Of a stretch of 64,000 nucleotides of DNA, positions 17,607 to 27,189 are shown one piece after another; position 1 is the stretch's first letter; each line of letters starts with the position of its first letter. Origin of the DNA: Kaiparowitsia implicata GSE-PSE-MK54-09C. GTDB taxonomy: Bacteria > Cyanobacteriota > Cyanobacteriia > Elainellales > Elainellaceae. The translations under genes were made by a program, and so were the position numbers. The DNA lies in assembly GCA_019359435.1 (NCBI GenBank), contig JAHHHI010000089.1:1-64000 (forward strand), given 5' to 3'. The notes beneath the pieces were generated by a model. It had not been told where the DNA came from. It saw nothing but the letters and a program-made list of their open reading frames with translations, and made no database searches.

Positions 17607-18977
17607 TCAGGCCCCAGTTTCCTGCAATTTGACGGCATCACCTTGGGGACGGAAGGAGACGGTGTCCAGCACTTGTTCAATCATTTCCTGCGCGGCTTCC
17701 ACCTGAAGATCGAAGTCAAGGACCTGGGACGGAAGAGCCATGCCGGTTTCTTCCTGCAGTGCGGTCTCCAGGTCGGCGCCGGTTTGAATCACCCGATGTG
17801 ACACGTTGTGGAGGACGCGATGTGCCTCAATCCGGCCAATCCGATCCGAGAGATGGATCATCATCGCCTCGGTGTAGACAAGCCCGTTGGTCAGGTTCAG
17901 GTTTTGAGCCATGCGGCTCGTGTCCACCTCCAGCCCTGCCAGCAGTTCTTCGGTCAGGGAGACAGCGCCGGACAGCTGGAGCACGGAATCGCTAAGCGCT
18001 GCGCGCTCGCTATACCCATGCCCGATGCCGCGCTCATGTTCCTGAAGCATCGCACCGAGCAGGATGCCCGGCACGTGCTGAATGCCGCGTGCCGCCTCGA
18101 TGATCGCTTCGCAGATCACCGGGTTCCGCTTTTGCGGCATGGTTGACGAACTGCCCCTGCCTGCGGCGGCAGGCTCGCGAAGTTCCCCGACCTCAGTGGA
18201 CATGAGATGCGCAACATCGACTGCAATCTTAGCGAGAGCGCCCAGCAAAGCTGCGACGGAGCCGGCCAGTGCGACCATCCGGTCACGGCTAGCATGCCAG
18301 GAAATATCCGGCTCGGAGAGGGACAGGCGCCAGGCCAGCCGACGGCGCACGCCCATACCATGGTTCCGTAGCGAAGCCAGCGTTCCGACCGCGCCACCGA
18401 ATTGCAACACCGATGCCTCGTCAAGCGCGCGCGCAAGGCCGGTGCGCGTCCGGAAAACCTGGTCGAGCCAGACGGCGATCTTGTAGCCGAACGAGATCGG
18501 TACGCCGTGCTGCAACTTGGAACGACCCACCATGGGAGTCCGCCGGTGTAGGTCACATAGCCTGCCCAGCAGCAGTTCGATCCTGGCCGTATCCACCAAG
18601 GTGGCCGTCAGAGCCTCGCGCAGTTGCAGCACCTGGGCGGTGTCCATGACATCCTGTGTCGTGGTGCCGAAATGCACCCATTGGCCGCTCTCGCCCGCCC
18701 GGTTCGCCAGCATGGAGACCAGCGGCACAATAGGATAGCCCACGATAGCGGCGGCCGTTCGCAACTCGTCCATGTCGATGGCGTCGCGGCGGCAGGCGGC
18801 GACAATAGGGGCGACCGCCTCGGGTGGGATCACACCCAAGTCACCCTCCACCTCGGCCAAGGCCGCCTCGACAGCAAGATAGGCATCGACCGTTCCGACC
18901 TCGCCGAAGACATCGGCGGCGCGCTTGTAGCCGATGGTTTGGGTCAGCAGACCCGGAGCAGTCGACGCTAGGCTCAT
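17607..18977 (-). CDS. Fumarase/adenylosuccinate lyase superfamily enzyme (3-carboxymuconate cycloisomerase-like)
   Basis: 456 residues. The superfamily signature GSSSTMPQKRNP is present (residues about 275-286), along with HFGTTTQDVMDT and KLQHGVPISFGYK, the regions carrying the substrate-binding and catalytic His/Ser residues. The overall layout and length match PcaB-type 3-carboxy-cis,cis-muconate lactonizing enzymes and related lyases on methylaspartate or N-substituted aspartates. No other protocatechuate-pathway genes are nearby, so PcaB function proper is doubtful. It lies upstream... downstream of the tct transporter genes on the same strand and probably processes the solute they import. 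Confidence 0.8.
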   Translation of the reverse strand: MSLASTAPGLLTQTIGYKRAADVFGEVGTVDAYLAVEAALAEVEGDLGVIPPEAVAPIVAACRRDAIDMDELRTAAAIVGYPIVPLVSMLANRAGESGQWVHFGTTTQDVMDTAQVLQLREALTATLVDTARIELLLGRLCDLHRRTPMVGRSKLQHGVPISFGYKIAVWLDQVFRTRTGLARALDEASVLQFGGAVGTLASLRNHGMGVRRRLAWRLSLSEPDISWHASRDRMVALAGSVAALLGALAKIAVDVAHLMSTEVGELREPAAAGRGSSSTMPQKRNPVICEAIIEAARGIQHVPGILLGAMLQEHERGIGHGYSERAALSDSVLQLSGAVSLTEELLAGLEVDTSRMAQNLNLTNGLVYTEAMMIHLSDRIGRIEAHRVLHNVSHRVIQTGADLETALQEETGMALPSQVLDFDLQVEAAQEMIEQVLDTVSFRPQGDAVKLQETGA

Positions 18978-19029
18978 GGCATCTCACTCGTGCGGAACGC
19001 TTGCGGTTGGCCGGTTCGCATCTGCCGGT

Positions 19030-20529
19030 TCACTCTTCCTGGAAGGCCACTTCACGGCTGGCGCGGATGCTGGGCAGAAGCACCATGACGAGCAAAGCGA
19101 CTGCGGCGATCAGCAGCGCGCAACTGATCGGCCGCGTGAACAGCACGCTGGCGTCGCCGCGGTTGATCATCAGCGCCCGGCGCAGGTTTTCCTCCATCAT
19201 CGGACCGAGGATGAACCCCAGCAGCAGCGGTGCCGGTTCGCAATCGAGCTTGCGCAGCACGTATCCGACCACCCCGAATAGGGCGAGCAGGAAGACATCG
19301 AACGTCGAATTATTCAGGCTGAAGGCACCGATGGCGCAGAAGACGAGGATGGCAGGGAACAGGAAATGGTACGGAATACCGATCATGCGCACCCACAGTC
19401 CGATCATCGGCAGGTTCAGCACCAGCAACATAAGGTTGCCGATCCACATCGAGACTATGACACCCCAGAACAAGGCCGGCTGCTCAATCATGACGGACGG
19501 TCCGGGCTGGATGCCCTGGATGATCATCGCCCCGATGATCAGCGCCATGATGGAGTTGGACGGCACGCCCAGGGTGAGCATCGGAATAAAGGCCGTCTGA
19601 GCGCCGGCATTGTTTGCGGCCTCGGGTCCGGCAACGCCCTCGATAGCCCCCTTGCCGAATTCATCGGGAAATTTGGACAGCTTCTTCTCAACCGTATAGG
19701 AGGCAAACGACGCCAGCATGGCGCCCCCACCTGGCAGTATGCCCAGCAGCGAGCCCAGCGCCGTGCCCCGGACGATGGGCGCGGCCATGCGCTGGAAGTC
19801 AGCGCGGCTGGGCAGCATCCTGCTGATCGTGCCGGACAGCGAACGTCCGCTCTCATCGCCCAGATTTGCGACAATTTCTCCGAGCCCGAAAACGCCCATA
19901 GCGACGATGACGAAGCTGATGCCGTCCTGCATGCCGGTTATGCCGAAGGTGAAGCGTTGCACGCCTGAATTCACATCCGGCCCGATCAGGCCAAGCAGCA
20001 GGCCCACGATGACGGTGCCGAAGGCCTGCAGCAGCGAGCCATGCGCCAGCACTAATGCGGCCACAAGCCCGAGACTCAGCAAGGAAAAGTATTCCGCGGG
20101 TCCGAACTTCAGCGCCACTTCGCCCAGGATCGGCGCGAACAGCGCGATCAGCATCGTGGCAATGGTCCCGGCGACGAAGGAGCTGATAGCAGCGGTCGAC
20201 AGGGCCACGCCGGCACGGCCCTTGCGCGCCATCTGGTAGCCATCGATCGCGGTAACGACGGAGGAAGGCTCACCGGGCAGGTTGACCAGGATCGCCGTGG
20301 TCGAACCGCCATACTGGGCGCCATAGTAGATGCCCGCCAGCATGATCAGGGCGTTTTCCGGTCCCATGGTGAAGGTGATCGGCAGCAGGATGGCGATAGT
20401 GGCGGTTGGCCCCAGGCCGGGCAGGACGCCGATGGCCGTGCCGAGGAAGACCCCGACGAAGCAATAGAGCAGGTTGGTAAGGCTTCCCGCGGTTTGCAGG
20501 CCGAGCAGGAGATTGGCGAGAATATCCAT
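19030..20529 (-). CDS. tctA: Tripartite tricarboxylate transporter large permease (TctA)
   Basis: 499 residues with about 10-12 membrane helices. Family signatures: [28 protein letters not shown] near residues 27-55, [40 protein letters not shown] near 68-105, and [20 protein letters not shown]. TctA is the transport channel of the sodium- or proton-coupled TTT system. GGAGG precedes ATG 20529. It lies 3 bases downstream of tctB. Confidence 0.92.
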   Translation of the reverse strand: MDILANLLLGLQTAGSLTNLLYCFVGVFLGTAIGVLPGLGPTATIAILLPITFTMGPENALIMLAGIYYGAQYGGSTTAILVNLPGEPSSVVTAIDGYQMARKGRAGVALSTAAISSFVAGTIATMLIALFAPILGEVALKFGPAEYFSLLSLGLVAALVLAHGSLLQAFGTVIVGLLLGLIGPDVNSGVQRFTFGITGMQDGISFVIVAMGVFGLGEIVANLGDESGRSLSGTISRMLPSRADFQRMAAPIVRGTALGSLLGILPGGGAMLASFASYTVEKKLSKFPDEFGKGAIEGVAGPEAANNAGAQTAFIPMLTLGVPSNSIMALIIGAMIIQGIQPGPSVMIEQPALFWGVIVSMWIGNLMLLVLNLPMIGLWVRMIGIPYHFLFPAILVFCAIGAFSLNNSTFDVFLLALFGVVGYVLRKLDCEPAPLLLGFILGPMMEENLRRALMINRGDASVLFTRPISCALLIAAVALLVMVLLPSIRASREVAFQEE

Positions 20530-20532
20530 GGG

Positions 20533-21048
20533 TCAGCCTCCGAATGCCGAGCCGAGCAGGGGCATGGGCACCCCAAGCCCGATGACGAAGACCAGAACGG
20601 TAGAGGTGCTGAGCAGCAGCATGCCGATGATGGCGCGCAACTCGAGGCGGAAATGGCGGCTGGCCGCTGCCCCCACCAGCATCAGGACCGGAAGGGCAAT
20701 AAGCACACCGGCATACGGCAGCAGCAGACCGAACAGCACCGTCGATACAGCGACCAACGCCAGCGCCTTCCAGTTAATAAATCCCAGCCGCACGTCTGGG
20801 CCGACTGTGTTCCTCGCAAAGACACGAACGGCGATAACGCAGCCGATGAGAACAAGGATCGTGCTGAGAATGATCGGGAAGAAGCCTGGGCCCATATTGG
20901 ACGGGCTGCCGAACTCATAGCGCAGCGAAGCGATGATCGTGCCCAGGCCGAGCCCGACGTAAAGGATCGCCGACCAGAAATCCTTGCGCTGCAGGATGTC
21001 GCTGCTGAAAGCGCCACCACCTTGCTTGTAATCTGCTCTATCGGACAT
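20533..21048 (-). CDS. tctB: Tripartite tricarboxylate transporter small permease (TctB)
   Basis: 171 residues with four predicted helices: AILYVGLGLGTIIA, FFPIILSTILVLIGCVIAV, LVAVSTVLFGLLLPYAGVLIAL, and a C-terminal hydrophobic stretch. The G-x-G-FFP motif (GPGFFPII) after the first loop is a TctB hallmark. ATG 21048 is chosen from family length; the frame extends to 21102 without similarity. It lies between tctC and tctA in the same operon. Confidence 0.85.
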   Translation of the reverse strand: MSDRADYKQGGGAFSSDILQRKDFWSAILYVGLGLGTIIASLRYEFGSPSNMGPGFFPIILSTILVLIGCVIAVRVFARNTVGPDVRLGFINWKALALVAVSTVLFGLLLPYAGVLIALPVLMLVGAAASRHFRLELRAIIGMLLLSTSTVLVFVIGLGVPMPLLGSAFGG

Positions 21049-21174
21049 GGGAGGGCCTTTCGGAAGGCGTCTTGGGCGGACGGCTGCGCCATCCCGGCAC
21101 AACCGTCGCGTGGCATTTCCAGGAGGCGACAGGCGAGTCGAACGGAGATGCCCGATCGCCTCGCGTCAGCCCGA

Positions 21175-22143
21175 TCAGTCAGCGTGGATGCCGTTTTCGC
21201 GGATGATCTGGCCCCACTTCTCGGTCTCGGCCGCCACGAAGGCGGTGAACTCGGCGCGCGACGGACCTCCGGCCGTGACGCCGTCCTTGCCAAAGCGCTC
21301 CTGGACGTCCGGCTGCTCGAGTGCGGCCTGCACCTGGTCGTGGATGGTGTCGAGGAGTTCGACATCGGTCTCGCCCGGCGCGAACATGGCGAACCAGTTG
21401 ACCACTTCAAAATTGCCGTAGCCGAGCTCGCTCACAGTGGGTACGTCCGGCAATGCGTCACTGCGATACGCACCCGACACCGCAAGTGCGCGGATGCGGC
21501 CGGCCTCGATCTGCGGCATGGCCGAGCTGGGATTGTCCCACATCGAATCCACATGACCCGACAGCGTGTCAGTAGCGGCGGCGCTGCCACCCTTGTAGGG
21601 CACGTGGATGAGATCCGTGCCCGTAGCGAGTGCCGTCAGCGCTTCGGCCATATGCGACAGCGTGCCGTTGCCGCCCGATGCCATTGTCAGCTGGCCGGGA
21701 TTGGACTTGGCGTAGTCGACCAGGCCGACGAAATCGGGAAAGGGCTTGTCGGCGGCCGTCACCAGCACGAGCGGATTGGAAACGACCAGGCCGACCGGCG
21801 TCAGGTCTGTATCCGTGTCATAGGGCAGCTCGTCAAACAGTGCAGGATTGGTGGCGTAGCCGGCCCCGGTGATCAGCAGCGTATGGCCATCGGGCTTGGC
21901 CCGGGCAACCTCTGCGGTACCGATTTGCGTGCTGGCGCCGGGCTTGTTCTCGACGATGAATGACTGGCCGGTGCTTTCCTGGAGCTTCTGGGCCACGATT
22001 CGGGCCGCGATGTCGGTGATATTGCCCGGTGTATATGGGACGATGATCGTCACGGTGCCGGTCGGCCACTCGGCGGCAATTGCCGGCTGGCTGATGGTAA
22101 GGACAGCGACTGCAGCGCAAAGCGCAGTGTGCAAGCGAAACAT
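21175..22143 (-). CDS. tctC: Tripartite tricarboxylate transporter substrate-binding protein (TctC/Bug family)
   Basis: 322 residues with a signal peptide (MFRLHTALCAAVAVLTISQPAIA, cut near residue 23). Bug-family motifs follow: WPTGTVTIIVPYTPGNITDIAAR near the mature N-terminus, VENKPGASTQIGTAEVARAKPDGHTLL, and GRIRALAVSG...PTVSELGYGNFE near the C-terminal third. The binding pocket usually holds a carboxylate group of the ligand. GGGAGGAA precedes ATG 22143. It is the first gene after lysR on this strand. Confidence 0.9.
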   Translation of the reverse strand: MFRLHTALCAAVAVLTISQPAIAAEWPTGTVTIIVPYTPGNITDIAARIVAQKLQESTGQSFIVENKPGASTQIGTAEVARAKPDGHTLLITGAGYATNPALFDELPYDTDTDLTPVGLVVSNPLVLVTAADKPFPDFVGLVDYAKSNPGQLTMASGGNGTLSHMAEALTALATGTDLIHVPYKGGSAAATDTLSGHVDSMWDNPSSAMPQIEAGRIRALAVSGAYRSDALPDVPTVSELGYGNFEVVNWFAMFAPGETDVELLDTIHDQVQAALEQPDVQERFGKDGVTAGGPSRAEFTAFVAAETEKWGQIIRENGIHAD

Positions 22144-22238
22144 TGATTTCCTCCCTTGGTAATCCACCAACCCTTAGCAACCCACCATCCAGACAGGGCA
22201 GCGAAAACTGGTCGGCAATCCATTCCAATGTGGAATAG

Positions 22239-23105
22239 TCAGGCTTGCGTGTCCGCTATCTCCTTTAGCCAAGTGAAGAACTTGCGGGACACCGACAGCT
22301 TTTCATGGCGTACAAGCTGGTAATAGTAGCCCATTCCTGGGAAGTCGATTTCCGCTCCAATCTGCTTCAGCTGGCCTGACTGTACGGCCTCGCGGACCAG
22401 GAAACGCGGCACCAGGGCGATGCCCAGCTTTTGCAGGGCCGCGTCGATGATAAGGCCGTATTGCTCATAGTGGTGAAACCGCGTGGCAGCGAGGCTGATC
22501 TCCTGGCGCTCGGCGAGTTGGAACCATGCGGTTTCCACCTTCACATGCTGTAGCAGCGGATGCTGGACGATATCCTTCAGCGCGAGGCCGGCGGCCATCG
22601 AGGGATGGGCGACGACCCAGAAACGATCTCCGATCAGCCATTGCGCGGTTGGCGGCGGACTGCCGCCGCCATTGAAGAATATCTCCGCGTCGGTATCGGC
22701 ATAGCGCTGCCCGGGCGCCGTCCGCACCCGGAACACCAGCTCCTGGTCCGGATGCCGGGCCACTAGGTCATGGTGAAATGGAATGAGGAAGCGCTGGGCG
22801 ATGATGGGTGGCGCCACGATCCTCAGCGTTCCTGAACCATGCGAACCGACGAATGCCTCGACCGCCGCGTCGATGGTGCCGATGCCCTCCGCCAGGCGTG
22901 ACAGAAAGATTCTGGCATTGTCGTGGGGAATGACGCCGCCCTTGCTCCGCTGGAACAGTGGCGCGCCCAGTTGCGCTTCGACTTGCTGCACATTCTTGCT
23001 GACCGCGCTTTGCGTCATATTCAGGGCCTGGGCGGCCGCCGTCAGATTCTGGCGACGTAGCACCTCAAGGCAGATACGCAGGCTGGAAAGTCGAATGTCT
23101 CGCAT
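22239..23105 (-). CDS. LysR-type transcriptional regulator
   Basis: 288 residues. The helix-turn-helix is clear (LSSLRICLEVLRRQNLT, then AAQALNMTQSAVSKNVQQVEAQLG), followed by LFQRSKGGVIP and the effector-binding half (GTLRIVAPPIIAQRFLIPF). ATG 23105 has AAGAGGTGG upstream; the frame reaching to 23168 is not family-like. It lies 95 bases upstream of tctC on the same strand, so it may be co-transcribed with, and control, the TTT/lyase genes. The ligand is unknown. Confidence 0.85.
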   Translation of the reverse strand: MRDIRLSSLRICLEVLRRQNLTAAAQALNMTQSAVSKNVQQVEAQLGAPLFQRSKGGVIPHDNARIFLSRLAEGIGTIDAAVEAFVGSHGSGTLRIVAPPIIAQRFLIPFHHDLVARHPDQELVFRVRTAPGQRYADTDAEIFFNGGGSPPPTAQWLIGDRFWVVAHPSMAAGLALKDIVQHPLLQHVKVETAWFQLAERQEISLAATRFHHYEQYGLIIDAALQKLGIALVPRFLVREAVQSGQLKQIGAEIDFPGMGYYYQLVRHEKLSVSRKFFTWLKEIADTQA

Positions 23106-23711
23106 GACCACCTCTTGTGCGGTGCCGCGGCGGTCCGCACCTCCGCGCTTTTGCAATGGCAATGCCAACCATAGCCAGTTTTCTAGTCTCTGCGAGCGCG
23201 GATCTGATCGTTGGCTGGGTTGTAAAGGGATGTCGGCTTTTAGGAACTAGAAGTTGGGGTTCGAAATGGGGCGCAAAGCGGAAGGGTAGGGGCTGTGAGC
23301 GGACGGTTGGCTCTGGAAAATAGGCAATCTAGAGAGGCAGCTTTCGCTCTGTAACCTCGCAAAGGGGACATGCCTTCGCGGACCTGGTGCAAGCTCAGCA
23401 CGGGGCGGCACGTACGGTCTCTGGTCATTTTGTCGTCTGTCGAAGCAGTCATGGGGTAGGCAACCGCGTCGCAGCTTGCCGTCACGATGTCCCCACTCCA
23501 TCACGCATAAGGCGCGCCGTCTACGCGCCTAGCCCGAGCGCTTAAGACACCGCACTGGCCTGCTATCGCTCGTCACCCTCCAAGAATTAGACGCAGCGAC
23601 AGAGGCTGGGAAACCATGAGAAACGTGAAGGAACGTTAACGCCGCGTAACCATTAGCGCTGCGCCAGAGGGTGGCTAGCATGGTCCCCCCTTTCTAAGCA
23701 GGAGCCGAGGA
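23106..23711. other. Regulatory/gene-poor stretch upstream of the glycan operon
   Basis: About 600 bases with no supportable gene. It must contain the promoter of the large plus-strand polysaccharide operon and, near its left end, that of the minus-strand lysR gene. No clear -35/-10 pair or operator could be picked out. The right end (23700-23704) carries the AGGAG ribosome site for the first gene. Confidence 0.45.
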
Positions 23712-24863
23712 TTGTCTGACGGTGGTGGATCTCTCAGCAATGCGGTCGTTGTTGTTAGCGATTTCGTTGAGACGAACGCTCAAATTCCGACCAATTCCGT
23801 TGTCCCCACGCCCAAAGCATCTTCGGGACCTCTTGAAGTTTCAGGTGGATATCTAGAGCGGCTCCCTCTCGCGTCTGTCAGAAGTGGATTGGCTGATCTG
23901 GGTGAAATATGGCACCACCACCTACCTGGTCCCGGAATTGGTACGGTGCTAGGTGAGGACGGCCTTACGCGTCGGTCCTTCCCAGGCGGTAGCGTGGCGC
24001 CGTTCCATTCCGATGCGATGATCGAATTCGTCAGACGGCATGGTGCGCCACGTATCCTCTGCGTCTGGGGACTCGGCGTGTCGGAGGCTGTCCTCGCGGC
24101 CTGCGCGGACAGCATCATCGTTTACAATTCCATCGACGTGCCTGCCCTGCGGGTGCCTCCAGAAGTTAGCCGCCACTTCGATCTGGTGCTGACAGGTGCG
24201 CAATGGCAGAGCGATGCCGTAGCGGAACGTCATGCGGGGATGCCAACTTACATCCTGCCTATCGGTCCCGACTTTGCCTCACCGGAAACATTCTTCCCCA
24301 TCGTCGGGATCGAGAAGCGCTACGACGTCGTCTATGTCGCGGCGGCGCAGCGTTACAAGCGGCACGACCTGTTGTTCGACGCGCTGGAGCGTTCGAAAAC
24401 CCCGCTGCGGGCTATCTGCGTCATGGGCTATGGCGAGGACGGCGAACGCCTGCGTCAGGATGCAGCGGCACGGGGTCTCGACGTTGATTTCGTCGGCCCG
24501 CCGGGCGTGTCCCATGCCGAGGTCAACCGGCTGATCAATCAGGCGCGGGTGGGGGTGGTGTGCGGGGTCGACGACGGCGCCCCGGCCATCCTCACTGAGT
24601 ATATGCTGGCCGGGCTACCGGTGGTCGCCAATGCAGAACTCCGCTGCGGCTTGCAGTATATCCTGCCCGAGACCGGCATCGTGGCGCCCGCCGAGCGAAT
24701 TGAGCTCGCCATTGTCGATGCGCTGCAACGCACTGACTTCCGCCCGCGTGAGACGGTGCTGGACCGCTGGGCCTGGCCCAATTCCATTTCCAAGTTTGCT
24801 GCCCTGATCGCATCGCTCGAGGCGGAACGAGCCGATCGCCAAGCTGTCCCCAAGTTTGGGTGA
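23712..24863 (+). CDS. Glycosyltransferase (GT4-like)
   Basis: 383 residues. The C-terminal half has the GT-B nucleotide-sugar site: YDVVYVAAAQRYKRHDLLFDALE, then GPPGVSHAEVNRLINQARVGVVCGVDDGAPAILTEYMLAGLPVVAN, the E-x7-E-like donor motif of GT4 enzymes. The start is TTG 23712 with AGGAG 7 bases upstream; no better ATG exists near the family start. It opens a six-gene polysaccharide operon and ends 7 bases before the next gene. It transfers a sugar in the cytoplasm; donor and acceptor cannot be read. Confidence 0.8.
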   Translation: MSDGGGSLSNAVVVVSDFVETNAQIPTNSVVPTPKASSGPLEVSGGYLERLPLASVRSGLADLGEIWHHHLPGPGIGTVLGEDGLTRRSFPGGSVAPFHSDAMIEFVRRHGAPRILCVWGLGVSEAVLAACADSIIVYNSIDVPALRVPPEVSRHFDLVLTGAQWQSDAVAERHAGMPTYILPIGPDFASPETFFPIVGIEKRYDVVYVAAAQRYKRHDLLFDALERSKTPLRAICVMGYGEDGERLRQDAAARGLDVDFVGPPGVSHAEVNRLINQARVGVVCGVDDGAPAILTEYMLAGLPVVANAELRCGLQYILPETGIVAPAERIELAIVDALQRTDFRPRETVLDRWAWPNSISKFAALIASLEAERADRQAVPKFG

Positions 24864-24870
24864 GGTTGAC

Positions 24871-27189
24871 ATGAACGAGCATATTCTAAACACCCTGGCC
24901 GCCAGCGGCGGCACTGCATCGGTGATTTGCTTTTCGCACCTGCGCTGGGATTTTGTCCTGCAGCGGCCTCAGCACCTGATGAACCGCTTTGGCCGCACCC
25001 GGCAGATCTATTTCTTCGAAGAATTTATCCCGACCGACCACCACTCGCCCTATCTCGAGACCCACCCCTACGTGGGCACCGGCATCGTCTCGATCCGGCC
25101 GCGCCTCCCGGCGCATTGGGATGAGGCGCGCCGTCAAGCGGGCCTGCGGCAACTGCTCGACCTGCTGCTGCGCCTCAACGGTATCGTCAAGCCATTGCTC
25201 TGGTTTTATAGCCCGCTGATGTACGAGTTTGCGCGGCATGTCGATGCCGCCGCGGTCGTCTATGACTGCATGGACGAGCTGGCCAATTTTCGGTTCGCGC
25301 CCCCCAACCTCCGCGAGGTCGAGGCCGAGCTGATGGAGCGCGCCGATCTAGTGCTGGCCGGGGGCTCCAGCCTATTCGACAGTCGAAAGGGCAAGCACGA
25401 CAACATCCATCTCTTTCCATCGGGCGTCGAGATTGAACATTTTGCCAGGGCGCGCAGCGCCGTCGAGCCCGCTTCAGATATGGCTGCGCTGCCCGGTAAG
25501 AAGCTGGGCTTCTACGGTGTCATAGACGAACGCATCGACCTGCCGTTGCTGGCAACCTTGGCGAGATCGCATTCGGAATGGTCGATTGTCATGGTTGGAC
25601 CGCTCGCCAAGCTTTCCCCGCATGAACTTCCTCAGGCCCCCAACCTTCATTTCATGGGGCCGCGTCCCTATTCGGAACTGCCAGCGTGCCTGGCCGCATG
25701 GGATGTTGCGCTGATGCCCTTTGCCATTAATGACGCAACACGCTTTATCAGTCCCACCAAGACGCCTGAGTATCTGGCGGCCGGTCTACCAGTGGTGTCG
25801 ACGCCGATCGTAGATGTAGTGGCCACCTATGGTGACAGCGAGGGCGCAGTACGGATTGCCGACACCCCAGAAGCTTTTGTGGCGGCCTGCGAAGCCGCGC
25901 TGTCCGCCGATCCGGCTGCCTTCCTACCCCAAATCGACCTGCGTCTAGCCGCGATGAGCTGGGATGAGACTTTTCGGCGCATCAACGCCCTGGTAGACCA
26001 GGCCCTGACGTTCCCGCAAGGGTCGCCCGCCGCGCCGGCAATTTTGCGACCGGTGCGTGGCTCTCCATACGACTACCTGATCGTCGGCGCCGGCTTTGCC
26101 GGCAGTGTGCTGGCAGAACGGTTGGCTGCCGGATCGGGCAAGCGCGTACTGCTCTGCGATCGTCGGCCCCATGTGGGTGGCAATGCCTACGATCACCGCA
26201 ACGCGGCGGGTATCCTGGTGCATAAATACGGGCCGCATATCTTCCACACCAATAGCGAGGACATCGTCAGCTACCTCTCCCGCTTTACCGCGTGGCGCCC
26301 CTACGAGCATCGGGTGCTGGCCTCGGTCGGCGACAAGTTGCTGCCCATGCCGATCAACCGCACCACGCTCAATGGGCTTTATGGGCTCGACCTCAAGACC
26401 GATGATGAGACTGAGGAATTCCTCCGCTCCCGGGCTGAGCCGGTCGACCACATCACCAGCGCCCGCGACGTGGTGATCAATCAGGTCGGCAGCGCGCTCT
26501 ATCGCACCTTCTTCGAGGGCTATTCGCGCAAGCAGTGGGGTGTCGATCCTGGCCAGCTCGACAAGGCCGTCACCGCCCGCGTCCCCACCCGCTCCAGCGC
26601 CGACGACCGCTATTTCCTTGATCGCTTCCAAGCCCTGCCGCTGCACGGCTATACCGCCATGTTCGAGAACATGGTCGACCACGACAATATCGAGCTGGCG
26701 CTGGGTGTCGATTACCACGACCTGCGCGCGGACCAACTGGCGCCAAAGATCATCTATACCGGGCCGATCGACGAATATTTCGATCACCGCTTCGGCCCGC
26801 TGCCCTATCGCAGCCTGCGGTTCCAGCACGAGACCCTCGACCAGCGCCGTTTCCAGCCAGTTGCCGTGGTCAACTACCCGGCGCCTGACACGCCCTATAC
26901 CCGCATCACCGAATACAAGCACCTGACCGGCCAGATACATCGCCAGACCAGCATCACCTACGAGTTCCCGCAGGATGACGGGGACCCCTACTACCCCGTC
27001 CCGCGTCCGGAAAACGCTGCGCTCTACAAGCAATACGCAGCTCTGGCGCATAAGCATGTGAACGTCACCTTCGTTGGCCGCTTGGGCAGCTATCGCTATT
27101 ACAACATGGACCAAGTCGTAGGGCAGGCACTGGCTACCTATCGCCGCATCACGGCTGGCGTCGAGCTGGACACAGGGGTGTCGGCTTGA
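24871..27189 (+). CDS. Fusion: glycosyltransferase plus UDP-galactopyranose mutase
   Basis: 772 residues in one frame. Residues 1 to about 390 are a GT-B glycosyltransferase (CFSHLRWDFVLQRPQHLMNRF at the start, YDCMDELANF, and FISPTKTPEYLAAGLPVVSTP near residue 300). From residue 400 the FAD-binding motif YDYLIVGAGFAGSVLAERLA begins a complete Glf: RPHVGGNAYDH, KYGPHIFHTN, FFEGYSRKQWGVDP, ARVPTRSSADDRYF and the C-terminal GRLGSYRYYNMDQVVGQAL. Glf converts UDP-Galp to UDP-Galf, so the protein may make and use, or channel, galactofuranose. ATG 24871 has GAGG upstream; the stop overlaps the next start (TTGA). Confidence 0.9.
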   Translation: MNEHILNTLAASGGTASVICFSHLRWDFVLQRPQHLMNRFGRTRQIYFFEEFIPTDHHSPYLETHPYVGTGIVSIRPRLPAHWDEARRQAGLRQLLDLLLRLNGIVKPLLWFYSPLMYEFARHVDAAAVVYDCMDELANFRFAPPNLREVEAELMERADLVLAGGSSLFDSRKGKHDNIHLFPSGVEIEHFARARSAVEPASDMAALPGKKLGFYGVIDERIDLPLLATLARSHSEWSIVMVGPLAKLSPHELPQAPNLHFMGPRPYSELPACLAAWDVALMPFAINDATRFISPTKTPEYLAAGLPVVSTPIVDVVATYGDSEGAVRIADTPEAFVAACEAALSADPAAFLPQIDLRLAAMSWDETFRRINALVDQALTFPQGSPAAPAILRPVRGSPYDYLIVGAGFAGSVLAERLAAGSGKRVLLCDRRPHVGGNAYDHRNAAGILVHKYGPHIFHTNSEDIVSYLSRFTAWRPYEHRVLASVGDKLLPMPINRTTLNGLYGLDLKTDDETEEFLRSRAEPVDHITSARDVVINQVGSALYRTFFEGYSRKQWGVDPGQLDKAVTARVPTRSSADDRYFLDRFQALPLHGYTAMFENMVDHDNIELALGVDYHDLRADQLAPKIIYTGPIDEYFDHRFGPLPYRSLRFQHETLDQRRFQPVAVVNYPAPDTPYTRITEYKHLTGQIHRQTSITYEFPQDDGDPYYPVPRPENAALYKQYAALAHKHVNVTFVGRLGSYRYYNMDQVVGQALATYRRITAGVELDTGVSA

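Noticed and set aside
25945-27114. Long minus-strand frame (389 codons) opposite the Glf domain
   Set aside because: Shadow of the plus-strand gene: the plus strand shows complete Glf motifs.
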